The notes under the pieces: generated by a model | Databases searched by the model: none | The model's input: the letters and a program-made list of their open reading frames with translations, nothing else | Told to the model about the DNA's origin: nothing | From: Fusibacter_C sp942493125 | Lineage (GTDB): Bacteria > Bacillota > Clostridia > Peptostreptococcales > Acidaminobacteraceae | Direction: 5' to 3' | Assembly: GCA_942493125.1 (NCBI GenBank) | Contig: OW818667.1 | Coordinates: 1,736,001 to 1,800,000 of the forward strand | Length of the DNA: 64,000 nucleotides | Translations under genes and position numbers: made by a program | In this document: one piece after another, positions 26,635 through 34,944 of the stretch | Layout of the letters: each line of letters opens with the position of its first letter | Numbering within the stretch: the first letter of the stretch is position 1

Positions 26635-27386
26635 TGACGCATCAGGCATCGGTCGCACTTAAAACCGTCAATATTCAATATGACGCCGAACATATCATAA
26701 AGGACTTGACGCTGTCGTTTGAACAGGGCAAGTCCTACACCATCATTGGACCTTCAGGTTGCGGCAAAACGACTTTGCTCTACGCCATAGCAGGTCTAAA
26801 ACCCATGCTTTCTGGGTCAATTGAATTTATGCCACCGGATGCACAGAGCCACATCGCCATGGTCCTTCAGGAATATGGCCTGTTTCCTTGGAAGACCGTG
26901 TGGCAAAACATCACACTCGGTCTCGTCATCCGCGATAAGGTACTCAGTGCTGAAGCAAAGACAAATGCAGAAAAGATCGCAAAGGAGCTTGGACTTCATG
27001 CTCATCTAGACAAATTCCCGCAACAGCTCAGCGGCGGTCAAAAGCAACGCGTTGCCATCGCAAGGGCTTGGCTTTTGTCCCCACAAATCATGCTCATGGA
27101 TGAACCCTTTTCCGCACTCGATACCATCACGCGCGAAACGCTTCAAAATACCATCATTGAACTCATCGCCAAACGCCAACTTACATGGATCACTGTGACA
27201 CACAACATCGAAGAAGCTGTCTTTCTTGGCTCAGAAGTCCTGTTGATGGCACAAAAAGGTGGTGGCATCGTAAAGCGATTTACGAACCCATACTTTGGCG
27301 ATCCCCTGTTGCGTGAAAAACCGGAATTTTATGCGCTATGTGTGGACATAAGAAAAGCCATGCAGGAGGTGCACGATGAAACGTAA
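26634..27386 (+). CDS. ABC importer ATP-binding protein (SsuB/TauB-like)
   Basis: About 250 residues. Walker A GPSGCGKTT, Q-loop LQEYGLFPWKTV, signature LSGGQKQRVAIARAW, Walker B LMDEPFSALD and switch His VTHNIEEAV match the nitrate/sulfonate/taurine importer ATPases. The start ATG overlaps the UbiX stop (TGATG); an upstream in-frame TTG is rejected. It overlaps the permease gene by 11 nt. It should energise uptake with that permease and the binding lipoprotein at 22.3-23.2 kb. Confidence 0.92.
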   Translation: MTHQASVALKTVNIQYDAEHIIKDLTLSFEQGKSYTIIGPSGCGKTTLLYAIAGLKPMLSGSIEFMPPDAQSHIAMVLQEYGLFPWKTVWQNITLGLVIRDKVLSAEAKTNAEKIAKELGLHAHLDKFPQQLSGGQKQRVAIARAWLLSPQIMLMDEPFSALDTITRETLQNTIIELIAKRQLTWITVTHNIEEAVFLGSEVLLMAQKGGGIVKRFTNPYFGDPLLREKPEFYALCVDIRKAMQEVHDET

Positions 27387-28101
27387 CTTGTACGCGCTAA
27401 TCATCATAGGCATCGTCTGGTATGGCTTTCATTTCTTCGTCGATCCTAGGTTGATCCCAGCACCGCATATGGCTTTACTTGCACTTGTTGACAATTGGGA
27501 CGGTATCGCCCTTCATGTTCTTTCCAGTTTGTATCGCATACTCGTGGCGATCTTTGCCACTTTGATAGTCGGTGTGCCACTCGGCATACTCATTGCAACG
27601 CACCCACGTGTAGACCGATTGGTATCACCTCTGATATACGCCTTGTACCCCGTGCCTAAAATAGCACTTTTACCGATTCTCATGTTGTTTTTTGGACTTG
27701 GCGATCTCTCAAAAATCATCCTCGTCGGATTGATCATCCTATTTCAAATACTGGTCAGTACGCGCGATGGGGTAAAAGCCATCAATCCAAGCTATTATAT
27801 CTCCATGAGGACACTTGGTGCGACCAAATGGCAAATATATTCGCACATGATCATTCCCGCCACGGTTCCGAACCTATTGACGTCTCTAAGACTCAGCATC
27901 GGAACGTCAATTTCTGTCCTCTTTTTCGCCGAAAATTTCGCCACGCGATACGGCATCGGCTACTTCATCATGGACAGCTGGCTGAAACTCGACTACAAAG
28001 GTATGTTTGCTGGGATCATCGCCATCAGCTTGATGGGCGTATGCCTCTTTGGCATCATTGACCTCTTGGATAAGCGCTTTTGTGGATGGCAGCGTAGTTA
28101 A
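27376..28101 (+). CDS. ABC importer permease (SsuC/TauC-like)
   Basis: 241 residues with about six TM helices and the BPD_transp_1 EAA-type loop (MRTLGATKWQIYSHMIIPATVPNLLTSLRLSIG). The family carries aromatic or sulfonate-like organic anions. Last gene of the mqnL-mqnP-ubiX-ATPase-permease operon, all overlapping or tightly spaced apart from a 91-nt gap before ubiX. I see no terminator hairpin before the convergent aminotransferase gene. Confidence 0.9.
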   Translation: MKRNLYALIIIGIVWYGFHFFVDPRLIPAPHMALLALVDNWDGIALHVLSSLYRILVAIFATLIVGVPLGILIATHPRVDRLVSPLIYALYPVPKIALLPILMLFFGLGDLSKIILVGLIILFQILVSTRDGVKAINPSYYISMRTLGATKWQIYSHMIIPATVPNLLTSLRLSIGTSISVLFFAENFATRYGIGYFIMDSWLKLDYKGMFAGIIAISLMGVCLFGIIDLLDKRFCGWQRS

Positions 28102-28135
28102 ATTGCTGGTCCAATCTATAAGTGGCGCTCAAATA

Positions 28136-29407
28136 CTAAATGTCACTCAATACTTGATCAAGCGCTTCAATCATTTCTTCTATATCTTTTTCCGATAACA
28201 CGAGCGGGGGTTGAAAAGCCAGCACATTACGGTTCATGCCGTTTTTGCCGACTATAAACCCGCGCTCTTTCATTTCTTCTAAGATGGTATCCACGATTTG
28301 TCCACCATCTTGTGAACTAAAAACCATGCCAAGCATGAGTCCCATGCCTCTGACTTCTTGAATAAATACATACTTTTCACAAAGTGCTTGTAGGCCTTTG
28401 CGAAGAATGTCGCCAAGCTCACGGCTACGCGCGACCAAATGATGCGATTCAATATAGTTCAGTACGGCAAGCCCAGCCGTCGTGGAAATCGGGTTGCCAC
28501 CCAGTGTGGAAGCTGAAGGCTTGTTAAACGATAAAGCCACTTCAGGTCTTGCACTGAATGCGCCGATTGGTGTACCATTTCCAAGGGCTTTGGCATAGGT
28601 AATAATATCTGGAACGACGCCGAACTGCTCGATGGCGAAAAACGACCCCGTTCTAGCAAATCCTGTCTGTACTTCGTCGACGATCAATAAAACGCCATAG
28701 GCTTCAAGGCGTGCTTTGAGTTTTACAAAAAAATCAAGTGGCGGCGTGTTCATCCCACCATTGCCTTGGATCGGTTCCACAATACATGCTGCGATGGTAT
28801 CGCCATGTTCTTTGAGGATTGCATCCAGACTTTCAAGCGAGGCTTCAGCGGAAGCCTCTAAAGACACGCCCTCCTCAACAAAGCCCTTTGCAAAATAGAC
28901 ATCGGGATCGAGGAATGGATCAATGCGCCACATGGGAATCCCAGTCACGCTCATCGTCAGGAAAGATCTGCCGTGAAGGCCGCCTTCAAAGGCGATAAAG
29001 CCTTTTTTTTGCGTGTGCATTCTCGCAAGAAGCAGTGCGCCTTCATTTGCTTCCGTACCGCTATTGCAGAAAAATGTGTTCTTGATGTCACCTGGCAGAA
29101 CTTCTGCCAGTTTCTCGGCTAAGTTCACCATCGGCTGCGTCAAATAGATGATGGACGTATGCTGCAGCTTATATAACTGCGCTTCTATGGACTTTTGTAT
29201 TTCTGTGTTACTATGGCCACAATTGAGAACGGTCACACCTGCAAAAAAATCCACATAGCGCTTGCCATCCTGATCATAAAGATACTGCATGTCCCCCTTC
29301 ACGATATGTGGCGGGTTTTTATAAAAATGCATCGAATTCGGATAGAAAAATTCTTTCTTCTTCTCGATGATTTCTCCTGGTGTCAATAATTTATGTGTTT
29401 CATTCAT
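28136..29407 (-). CDS. Class III PLP-dependent aminotransferase
   Basis: 423 residues. Motifs: CNSGTEANEGALLLAR, EGGLHGRSFLTMSVTG, VEPIQGNGGMNTPP, VDEVQTGFARTG, and the PLP Lys in ITYAKALGNGTPIGAF. The fold-type I class III group includes 4-aminobutyrate, acetylornithine and alanine-glyoxylate (AGXT2-like) aminotransferases; NSMHFYKNPPHIVKGDM at the N-terminus suggests the AGXT2-like branch. Substrate unresolved. Single gene with its own AGGAG site; the neighbours give no pathway clue. Confidence 0.85.
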   Translation of the reverse strand: MNETHKLLTPGEIIEKKKEFFYPNSMHFYKNPPHIVKGDMQYLYDQDGKRYVDFFAGVTVLNCGHSNTEIQKSIEAQLYKLQHTSIIYLTQPMVNLAEKLAEVLPGDIKNTFFCNSGTEANEGALLLARMHTQKKGFIAFEGGLHGRSFLTMSVTGIPMWRIDPFLDPDVYFAKGFVEEGVSLEASAEASLESLDAILKEHGDTIAACIVEPIQGNGGMNTPPLDFFVKLKARLEAYGVLLIVDEVQTGFARTGSFFAIEQFGVVPDIITYAKALGNGTPIGAFSARPEVALSFNKPSASTLGGNPISTTAGLAVLNYIESHHLVARSRELGDILRKGLQALCEKYVFIQEVRGMGLMLGMVFSSQDGGQIVDTILEEMKERGFIVGKNGMNRNVLAFQPPLVLSEKDIEEMIEALDQVLSDI

Positions 29408-29488
29408 ACGTTTATCTCCTATCTGCCAACTAATATCTTATATCACATGCGCTTGCTCACGTGCGATGCTTCTGAAATGATTCTTAAA

Positions 29489-29512
29489 GTAAATTGCATA
29501 ATTCCATAGTTA
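29489..29512 (+). repeat. Dispersed intergenic motif, copy B
   Basis: GTAAATTGCATAATTCC followed by ATAGTTA, whose last three bases are the reverse complement of the U32-gene stop codon. It shares 15 contiguous bases (ATAATTCCATAGTTA) with copy C at 60529-60552. Confidence 0.7.
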
Positions 29513-31360
29513 AAAACGAAGCGCACCCAGTGTGTAACTGCCTTCTGGTAGATGCGATTTTAGATCTTCCCAAGTCGCTTCTTTGTGCGCCATCGCGAAT
29601 TTATGCGCTTTGATGGCCATTTTAAGTGCATCAGCTGACATCAACTGTGCTTCAATACGCACGTTTGCGTTAGAAAAACAATTGAAAAATGGTAGAAATG
29701 TCATCGTCTTTTGCATCAAGAAATGACATTTCCCATGGACATCTCGTTTGATGAGGTATGGCCCCGCTTCATTCTCAAAGATGAGCTGATCTTCCACAGA
29801 CACTTGATGCATGTCGTAAAGATCGTGAGACATGTACATGCCAGCCATCCTGCCATGTGTGATGACTTCAAATGGCACGTTTTCTTCCAGAAGTGCCTTC
29901 AAGGATTGCGCCGGGAGTTCGATAGAAGGCGTGAGCTCACTTAATCCTTCGCCTAAATAGAATTCTGCTGCGTGTTTATTGAAGAGGTTCAGCGAATAGT
30001 CGCCAACCATTTTAAGTCCGAATTTCTTAAATGCTTCTATTGCACCAAGGTTGGTGACGAGAATGCCATCTATACCTTGTAATTTACTAAGCCAAGCGTC
30101 ATAACGCTCAAACTGCACAGCGTCCATCATCTTAGGTGTGGTGACAAACAACTGCGTATTGCCCTTTATTCCGACGAGCGTCTGAATCTCTTGAATCGTA
30201 AAAGGTCGCTTCGGTTCAAAGACATCAGCTGCCAAATAGATTCTGAAGACGCCTTCTTCGAGTGCCACGCGCGCTTGTTCCATATCCTCAACTCTGACCG
30301 AAAGCTTCGTGTTATTTTTGTGTGCTGGGTTTGCATTAAAAATGGCCTTTATGCCCTCTATTTGATTTGGGTCGACATCGCTTTCCACGGTAGGCGTGCT
30401 GAACATTTTTCCAGTCGAGTAGAACTTTCCTGTGCCCTCATAGCGTTCGTTAATGTTAAATGCACCCGGGTTTCCAAAAGCATAGGCGGTTGATAAGTCG
30501 CGCTTCCTGTTTTCAAAGATCCAAGCCTCTTGTTCCTTATAGTCGTAGCCGACTGGATCGTCGATATAACTGTCGAAAACGTCGCCATATCGGTTGATGA
30601 GGTCGACGATAAATTCTTTTTCGCGCATTCTGCCTTCTATTTTATAGGATGTGATTCCTGCGTGTATCATATCAGGTAAATGGGCAATCATCGACATATC
30701 CTTCACAGCGAGTGGATAAGAGCGAGTCCCTTCTCTATCGAACCACCAGCGGCAAGGTTTGAGGCATTTGCCACGGTTACTACTCATCCCGAAAAGCATC
30801 GAACTATAGTAGCACTGTGCACCGTGCGCCACGCACATATCGCCATGAGTAAAATACTCGAGTTCTACATTTGAATGGGTGTGGAAATAATGTGCCTCGG
30901 TGAGCGTCGCTTCACGGGATAACACCACACGCTTCACGCCGTGTTTTTCAAGTGCTTTTATCATCTCAAGGTTATGGACGTTCATCATGACAGAAGCGTG
31001 GATTTCCAAATCCAAATTTAGCGCTTTTGTCTGCTCAAGTACGGCAAAATCTTGGACGATGATACCAGTCGGTTTAATTTCTGATAAAAATTGAAGATAC
31101 TCACTGAGTTCACTTGATTCTTTCTCATCAAGCAAATTATTGACGGTGATATAGGTTGCCTTACCTCGCTCGTTGGCGAGATAGATGGCTTCTTTAAGTT
31201 CATCGTCACTAAAGTTATAGCCTTTTCGGATCATGCGCATGTTCATACGCTGTCCACCAAAATAGATGGCGTCGCAACGGCTGTCCACGATGCCCTTAAA
31301 TATTTCAAGATTTCCGGCAGGTGCCAGAAGCTCTATCTTTTGATCTTTGAATTTTCTCAT
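29510..31360 (-). CDS. U32 family peptidase (YhbU/RlhA-related)
   Basis: 616 residues. The N-terminal TIM-barrel-like U32 domain opens ELLAPAGNLEIFKGIVDSRCDAIYFGG. It has the Cys-rich segment HGDMCVAHGAQCYYSSM..GKCLKPCRWW, likely an Fe-S or metal site, and YKIEGRMREKEFIVDLINRY. A second half carries a further domain. Most studied members of this family act in RNA or cofactor hydroxylation (RlhA, UbiU/V, TrhP) rather than proteolysis, so 'peptidase' is historical. Target here unknown. Confidence 0.85.
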   Translation of the reverse strand: MRKFKDQKIELLAPAGNLEIFKGIVDSRCDAIYFGGQRMNMRMIRKGYNFSDDELKEAIYLANERGKATYITVNNLLDEKESSELSEYLQFLSEIKPTGIIVQDFAVLEQTKALNLDLEIHASVMMNVHNLEMIKALEKHGVKRVVLSREATLTEAHYFHTHSNVELEYFTHGDMCVAHGAQCYYSSMLFGMSSNRGKCLKPCRWWFDREGTRSYPLAVKDMSMIAHLPDMIHAGITSYKIEGRMREKEFIVDLINRYGDVFDSYIDDPVGYDYKEQEAWIFENRKRDLSTAYAFGNPGAFNINERYEGTGKFYSTGKMFSTPTVESDVDPNQIEGIKAIFNANPAHKNNTKLSVRVEDMEQARVALEEGVFRIYLAADVFEPKRPFTIQEIQTLVGIKGNTQLFVTTPKMMDAVQFERYDAWLSKLQGIDGILVTNLGAIEAFKKFGLKMVGDYSLNLFNKHAAEFYLGEGLSELTPSIELPAQSLKALLEENVPFEVITHGRMAGMYMSHDLYDMHQVSVEDQLIFENEAGPYLIKRDVHGKCHFLMQKTMTFLPFFNCFSNANVRIEAQLMSADALKMAIKAHKFAMAHKEATWEDLKSHLPEGSYTLGALRF

Positions 31361-31464
31361 GTTGAAACGTTCTCCTCATTAATTTATACCTCATTAGGTT
31401 ATTATGCATTTTCCATATCCATTTTACACCCCACAGATATTTTAGACAACCTCGGGATATGGTA

Positions 31465-31522
31465 TTGACTTGCAAATGAAAAAAGTTTAAAATTAAGGTA
31501 TCATATGAATACTTGTTCATAT
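31465..31522 (+). promoter_or_regulatory. Promoter with ArsR/SmtB-type operator for the metal ATPase
   Basis: TTGACT (31465-31470), 17-nt spacer and TAAAAT (31488-31493) are followed by the inverted repeat ATATGAATA-CT-TGTTCATAT at 31503-31522, just past the expected start point. This resembles SmtB/CzrA/CadC operators, where a metal-free repressor blocks transcription until Zn or Cd binds. No ArsR-type gene is next to it in the window. Confidence 0.75.
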
Positions 31523-31569
31523 GTTCATTCCAAAATTCACTTCAAAAACTATAAATAGGGGTATTTATT

Positions 31570-33708
31570 ATGGAGAAAACAATTTTAAACTTGGACGGTC
31601 TAGGGTGTGCACATTGTGCCACCAAAATAGAAGCGCGTTCAAAAGACATCGAGGGCATCCATAACGTCATATTGGATTTTTCTAGATCGAGGTTAACATT
31701 TGAACACGATGGCGAAGATACAGAAGCGTTGATCAAACAAATCACACAAATTGTCACAACACTGGAACCCGATGTAAAAGTGACGGCAAATCGTTCTGAT
31801 GGACGTCATACGCACAATAACGGACTGGAACGTAGTCATGGACATCACGGTGAAGATAAGGCGCATTCACCTCATGACTTCAAAGCGCTGACAAGACTTG
31901 GCATCAGCCTATTGCTCTTTGCTATCGGTATTTTATTTAAAGATCAATTGCCTGTACATTTGACAGTACTCGCTGCTGCCTATGTGCTTTCAGGACACAA
32001 AGTTCTGCTCAGATCTTTTAGGAACATAAAACGCGGCGAAGTATTCGATGAGAATTTTCTCATGTCCATCGCGACATTTGGCGCCATCGCAATCGGTGAA
32101 TACCCAGAAGCAGTCGCTGTTATGATCTTCTATGAAGTTGGCGAATATTTTCAAGATCTTGCAGTCAACCGTTCCAAACACGCCATCAGCTCTCTTCTCA
32201 ATATAAGACCTGACGAAGCCTCTGTCTTTAGAGGTGGGTTTTGGGTAAGTGTATCACCAGAAGAAGTCATGGTAGACGATTTGATCTTAGTAAAACCAGG
32301 AGAACGCATTCCACTTGACGGCATCATCTCAGAGGGCACGTCCAATCTAGACACCTCTGCTCTGACCGGAGAGTCACTCCCTCAGTATTACGACGAAGGC
32401 ATGAGCGTCCTTAGCGGCAGTGTCGTTCTAAATGGTATTTTAAAAATTAAAGTAACTTCCATTTTCGCAGAATCCACGGTAGCTAGGATTTTGGCACTTG
32501 TGGAAAATGCAACTGCCAATAAAGCGCCAACTGAAAATTTCATCACTAAGTTTGCGCGTTACTATACACCTATTGTCGTAGCGTTTGCTGCAGGGCTTGT
32601 TCTCATCCCTACACTTATATATGGAACCGCTTCATTTAACGAGTGGCTTTATAGAGGCTTGATTTTCTTAGTTATCTCTTGCCCATGTGCGCTAGTCGTT
32701 TCAGTACCGCTTGGCTTCTTTAGCGGCATTGGTAATGCATCGCGCAACGGCATCCTAGTAAAGGGCAGCAACTACCTAGAAGCACTGCAACAAGTGGACA
32801 CTGTCATCTTTGACAAGACGGGTACACTCACGGAAGGCGTGTTTGAAGTCTATCAAACGCACCTTTCGCCTGCTCAGCTTGACGATAACTTGCTCATAAC
32901 GATCGCTACATTGGCAGAATTCCATTCAAACCACCCGATTGCTAAATCAATCGTGAATTATTCAGATCACATCGTCAACTTGGACGATATAATCTCTCTC
33001 GAAGAGTTCAGTGGTCAAGGCGTTGTCGTGAAGTCCACATTAGGGACTATCGTTGCGGGCAATATCAAGTTGATGGCGTCACAAAATATTCCTGTAACAC
33101 CTATTGAAACGCCTTATACACAAATCTATGTCGCACTAAATGGTGCTTATGTCGGTGCATTTGACATCCGTGATCGAATTAAAAAAGATGCTAAGTCAGC
33201 GATTCAATCCCTTAAAGAAAATGGTTATAAAGTCATGATGTTGACAGGCGATCGAAAAGCCGCTGCGGAATCCGTTGGTTTGGAACTTGGTATAGATGAC
33301 GTTTATAGTGAGCTTCTTCCAACAGATAAATACGATGTGGTAATGCGTAGAATCGATGCAGGTCACAAAGTCGCGTTTGTTGGCGATGGCATCAACGATG
33401 CACCAGTGTTGGCTGGTGCAACAGTGGGTATCTCGATGGGGGCTATCGGCAGTGATGCGGCGATTGAAGCATCAGATGTCGTGCTTATGACCGATGAACC
33501 TTCCAAAATCGTTCAAGCGATCAAAATATCTAAAAAGACGAAACAAATCGTCACGCAAAATATCGTTTTCGCATTAGGCTCCAAACTTGTCATTATGGCA
33601 CTTGGAACCGTTGGACTCAGCTCGATGTGGATGGCAATTTTTGCAGATGTCGGCGTCGCACTGATTGCCGTATTAAATGCAACACGTGCCCTACATTACA
33701 AACCATAA
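31570..33708 (+). CDS. Heavy-metal P1B-type ATPase (Zn/Cd/Pb export type)
   Basis: 712 residues. An N-terminal HMA domain carries GLGCAHC at about residues 12-18. A His-rich linker (about residues 78-100) follows, and then the P-type core. The transmembrane Cys-Pro-Cys is at 371-373 (SCPCALV), the phosphorylated Asp415 in DKTGT, and MLTGDRKAAA and GDGINDAPVLAGA come after it. CPC with His-rich linker and a C-terminal region GSKLVIMALGTVGLSSMWMAIFADVG favours the CadA/ZntA group over CopA. Probably derepressed by metal through the upstream operator. Confidence 0.92.
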   Translation: MEKTILNLDGLGCAHCATKIEARSKDIEGIHNVILDFSRSRLTFEHDGEDTEALIKQITQIVTTLEPDVKVTANRSDGRHTHNNGLERSHGHHGEDKAHSPHDFKALTRLGISLLLFAIGILFKDQLPVHLTVLAAAYVLSGHKVLLRSFRNIKRGEVFDENFLMSIATFGAIAIGEYPEAVAVMIFYEVGEYFQDLAVNRSKHAISSLLNIRPDEASVFRGGFWVSVSPEEVMVDDLILVKPGERIPLDGIISEGTSNLDTSALTGESLPQYYDEGMSVLSGSVVLNGILKIKVTSIFAESTVARILALVENATANKAPTENFITKFARYYTPIVVAFAAGLVLIPTLIYGTASFNEWLYRGLIFLVISCPCALVVSVPLGFFSGIGNASRNGILVKGSNYLEALQQVDTVIFDKTGTLTEGVFEVYQTHLSPAQLDDNLLITIATLAEFHSNHPIAKSIVNYSDHIVNLDDIISLEEFSGQGVVVKSTLGTIVAGNIKLMASQNIPVTPIETPYTQIYVALNGAYVGAFDIRDRIKKDAKSAIQSLKENGYKVMMLTGDRKAAAESVGLELGIDDVYSELLPTDKYDVVMRRIDAGHKVAFVGDGINDAPVLAGATVGISMGAIGSDAAIEASDVVLMTDEPSKIVQAIKISKKTKQIVTQNIVFALGSKLVIMALGTVGLSSMWMAIFADVGVALIAVLNATRALHYKP

Positions 33709-33798
33709 TCGCAAGGTTATCAAGCTGGCATACACAGCACAAAATACGACTTTTTTCGCAGCCTCACTTTTACAAAAAACTTTGCATGCTTCAAAATA

Positions 33799-33840
33799 AG
33801 CCATTTTAGGGACTTTCCATAAAATGGCTTTTTATTTTTT
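33799..33840 (+). terminator. Terminator after the metal ATPase
   Basis: Perfect stem AGCCATTTTA/TAAAATGGCT with an 11-nt loop and the T-rich tail TTTTATTTTTT. Confidence 0.9.
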
Positions 33841-34075
33841 GTTTGTTAAAAACAGTTATCTTGTTTAATATATTAAACTTAAGTTGCGACAAACAACCCC
33901 ACTAAAAAAAAAATTAAAAAAACCGTTTAAACACTAGTATTTTCATGATTTTGTGCTATAATTGTACTTGTGCTAAAAACAGTATTGGTATACTTACAGA
34001 TTAATATTTTAAGTATTATCTAGCTGTTTCAATTATTTCGAGAATTCACTTTATTTAGTTTGAGGAGGGCCTGCC
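33841..34075 (+). promoter_or_regulatory. Leader of the spermidine operon with extended -10 promoter
   Basis: An AT-rich, gene-free stretch. An extended -10 box TGC-TATAAT lies at 33954-33962 with a weak -35, giving a 5' UTR of about 105 nt before speD. Poly-A tracts lie at 33905-33920. No riboswitch class is recognised in the leader. Confidence 0.5.
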
Positions 34076-34888
34076 TTGAAGGGTTATAAGAAAATAAAAC
34101 TACACGGTTTTAACAACTTGACGAAGACATTAAGCTTTAATATCTACGACATTTGTTACACGCGTACAACTGAAGATAGACAAAAGTATATTGAGTATAT
34201 CGACGAGCAATACAACTCTGAACGTCTTACAAACATCCTACAGGATGTCACAAAGATGATCGGCGCACATGTTTTGAACGTTGCTAAACAAGATTACGAA
34301 CCACAAGGGGCTAGTGTTACCATCCTGATTTCTGAAGAAGAAGTTCCCGATGATGCACTGGATACGTCTTGTAATAAAGGCGTCCTTGTAAATGTGCCAC
34401 AACACGTCGTTGGGCATCTCGACAAAAGCCATTTAACCGTTCACACATATCCTGAATATCATCCAGACAATGGACTCAGTACATTCAGAGTTGATATTGA
34501 CGTATCGACTTGTGGTCAAATCTCACCACTTAAAGCACTTAATTATCTGATAGATAGCTTTGATTCAGACATCATCACCATCGACTATCGCGTCCGCGGC
34601 TTTACGCGCGATGCATCTGGACAAAAATTATTCATCGATCACAACATAAACTCGATCCAAAATTATATCGCAAAACGCACACTCAACAAATACCAACTGA
34701 TTGATGTCAATGTCTACCAAGAGAACATCTTCCACACAAAAATGATGCTCAAAGACTTTGTAATCAACAACTACCTATTTGAAGTGAGCAAAGAAGATTT
34801 GACGCAAAAAGAACAACGCGACATCACTGCAAAACTTAAAAAAGAAATGACTGAAATATACTATGGAAGAAACATTGGCAAAGCTTAG
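34076..34888 (+). CDS. speD: S-adenosylmethionine decarboxylase proenzyme
   Basis: 270 residues, the length of the E. coli-type SpeD. It self-cleaves to form the pyruvoyl cofactor; the cut should lie between Lys117 and Ser118 in GHLDKSHLTVHTYPE. The product, decarboxylated AdoMet, is the aminopropyl donor for SpeE. The start appears to be TTG, because a strong GAGGAGGGC site is 8 nt upstream and no ATG lies nearby. Leads the speD-speA-speE-speB operon. Confidence 0.94.
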   Translation: MKGYKKIKLHGFNNLTKTLSFNIYDICYTRTTEDRQKYIEYIDEQYNSERLTNILQDVTKMIGAHVLNVAKQDYEPQGASVTILISEEEVPDDALDTSCNKGVLVNVPQHVVGHLDKSHLTVHTYPEYHPDNGLSTFRVDIDVSTCGQISPLKALNYLIDSFDSDIITIDYRVRGFTRDASGQKLFIDHNINSIQNYIAKRTLNKYQLIDVNVYQENIFHTKMMLKDFVINNYLFEVSKEDLTQKEQRDITAKLKKEMTEIYYGRNIGKA

Positions 34889-34944
34889 GCGATGTCAATG
34901 TTTCCTCTTTATAGCTTACAATAACGAAAACAAGGAGGCGTTTG

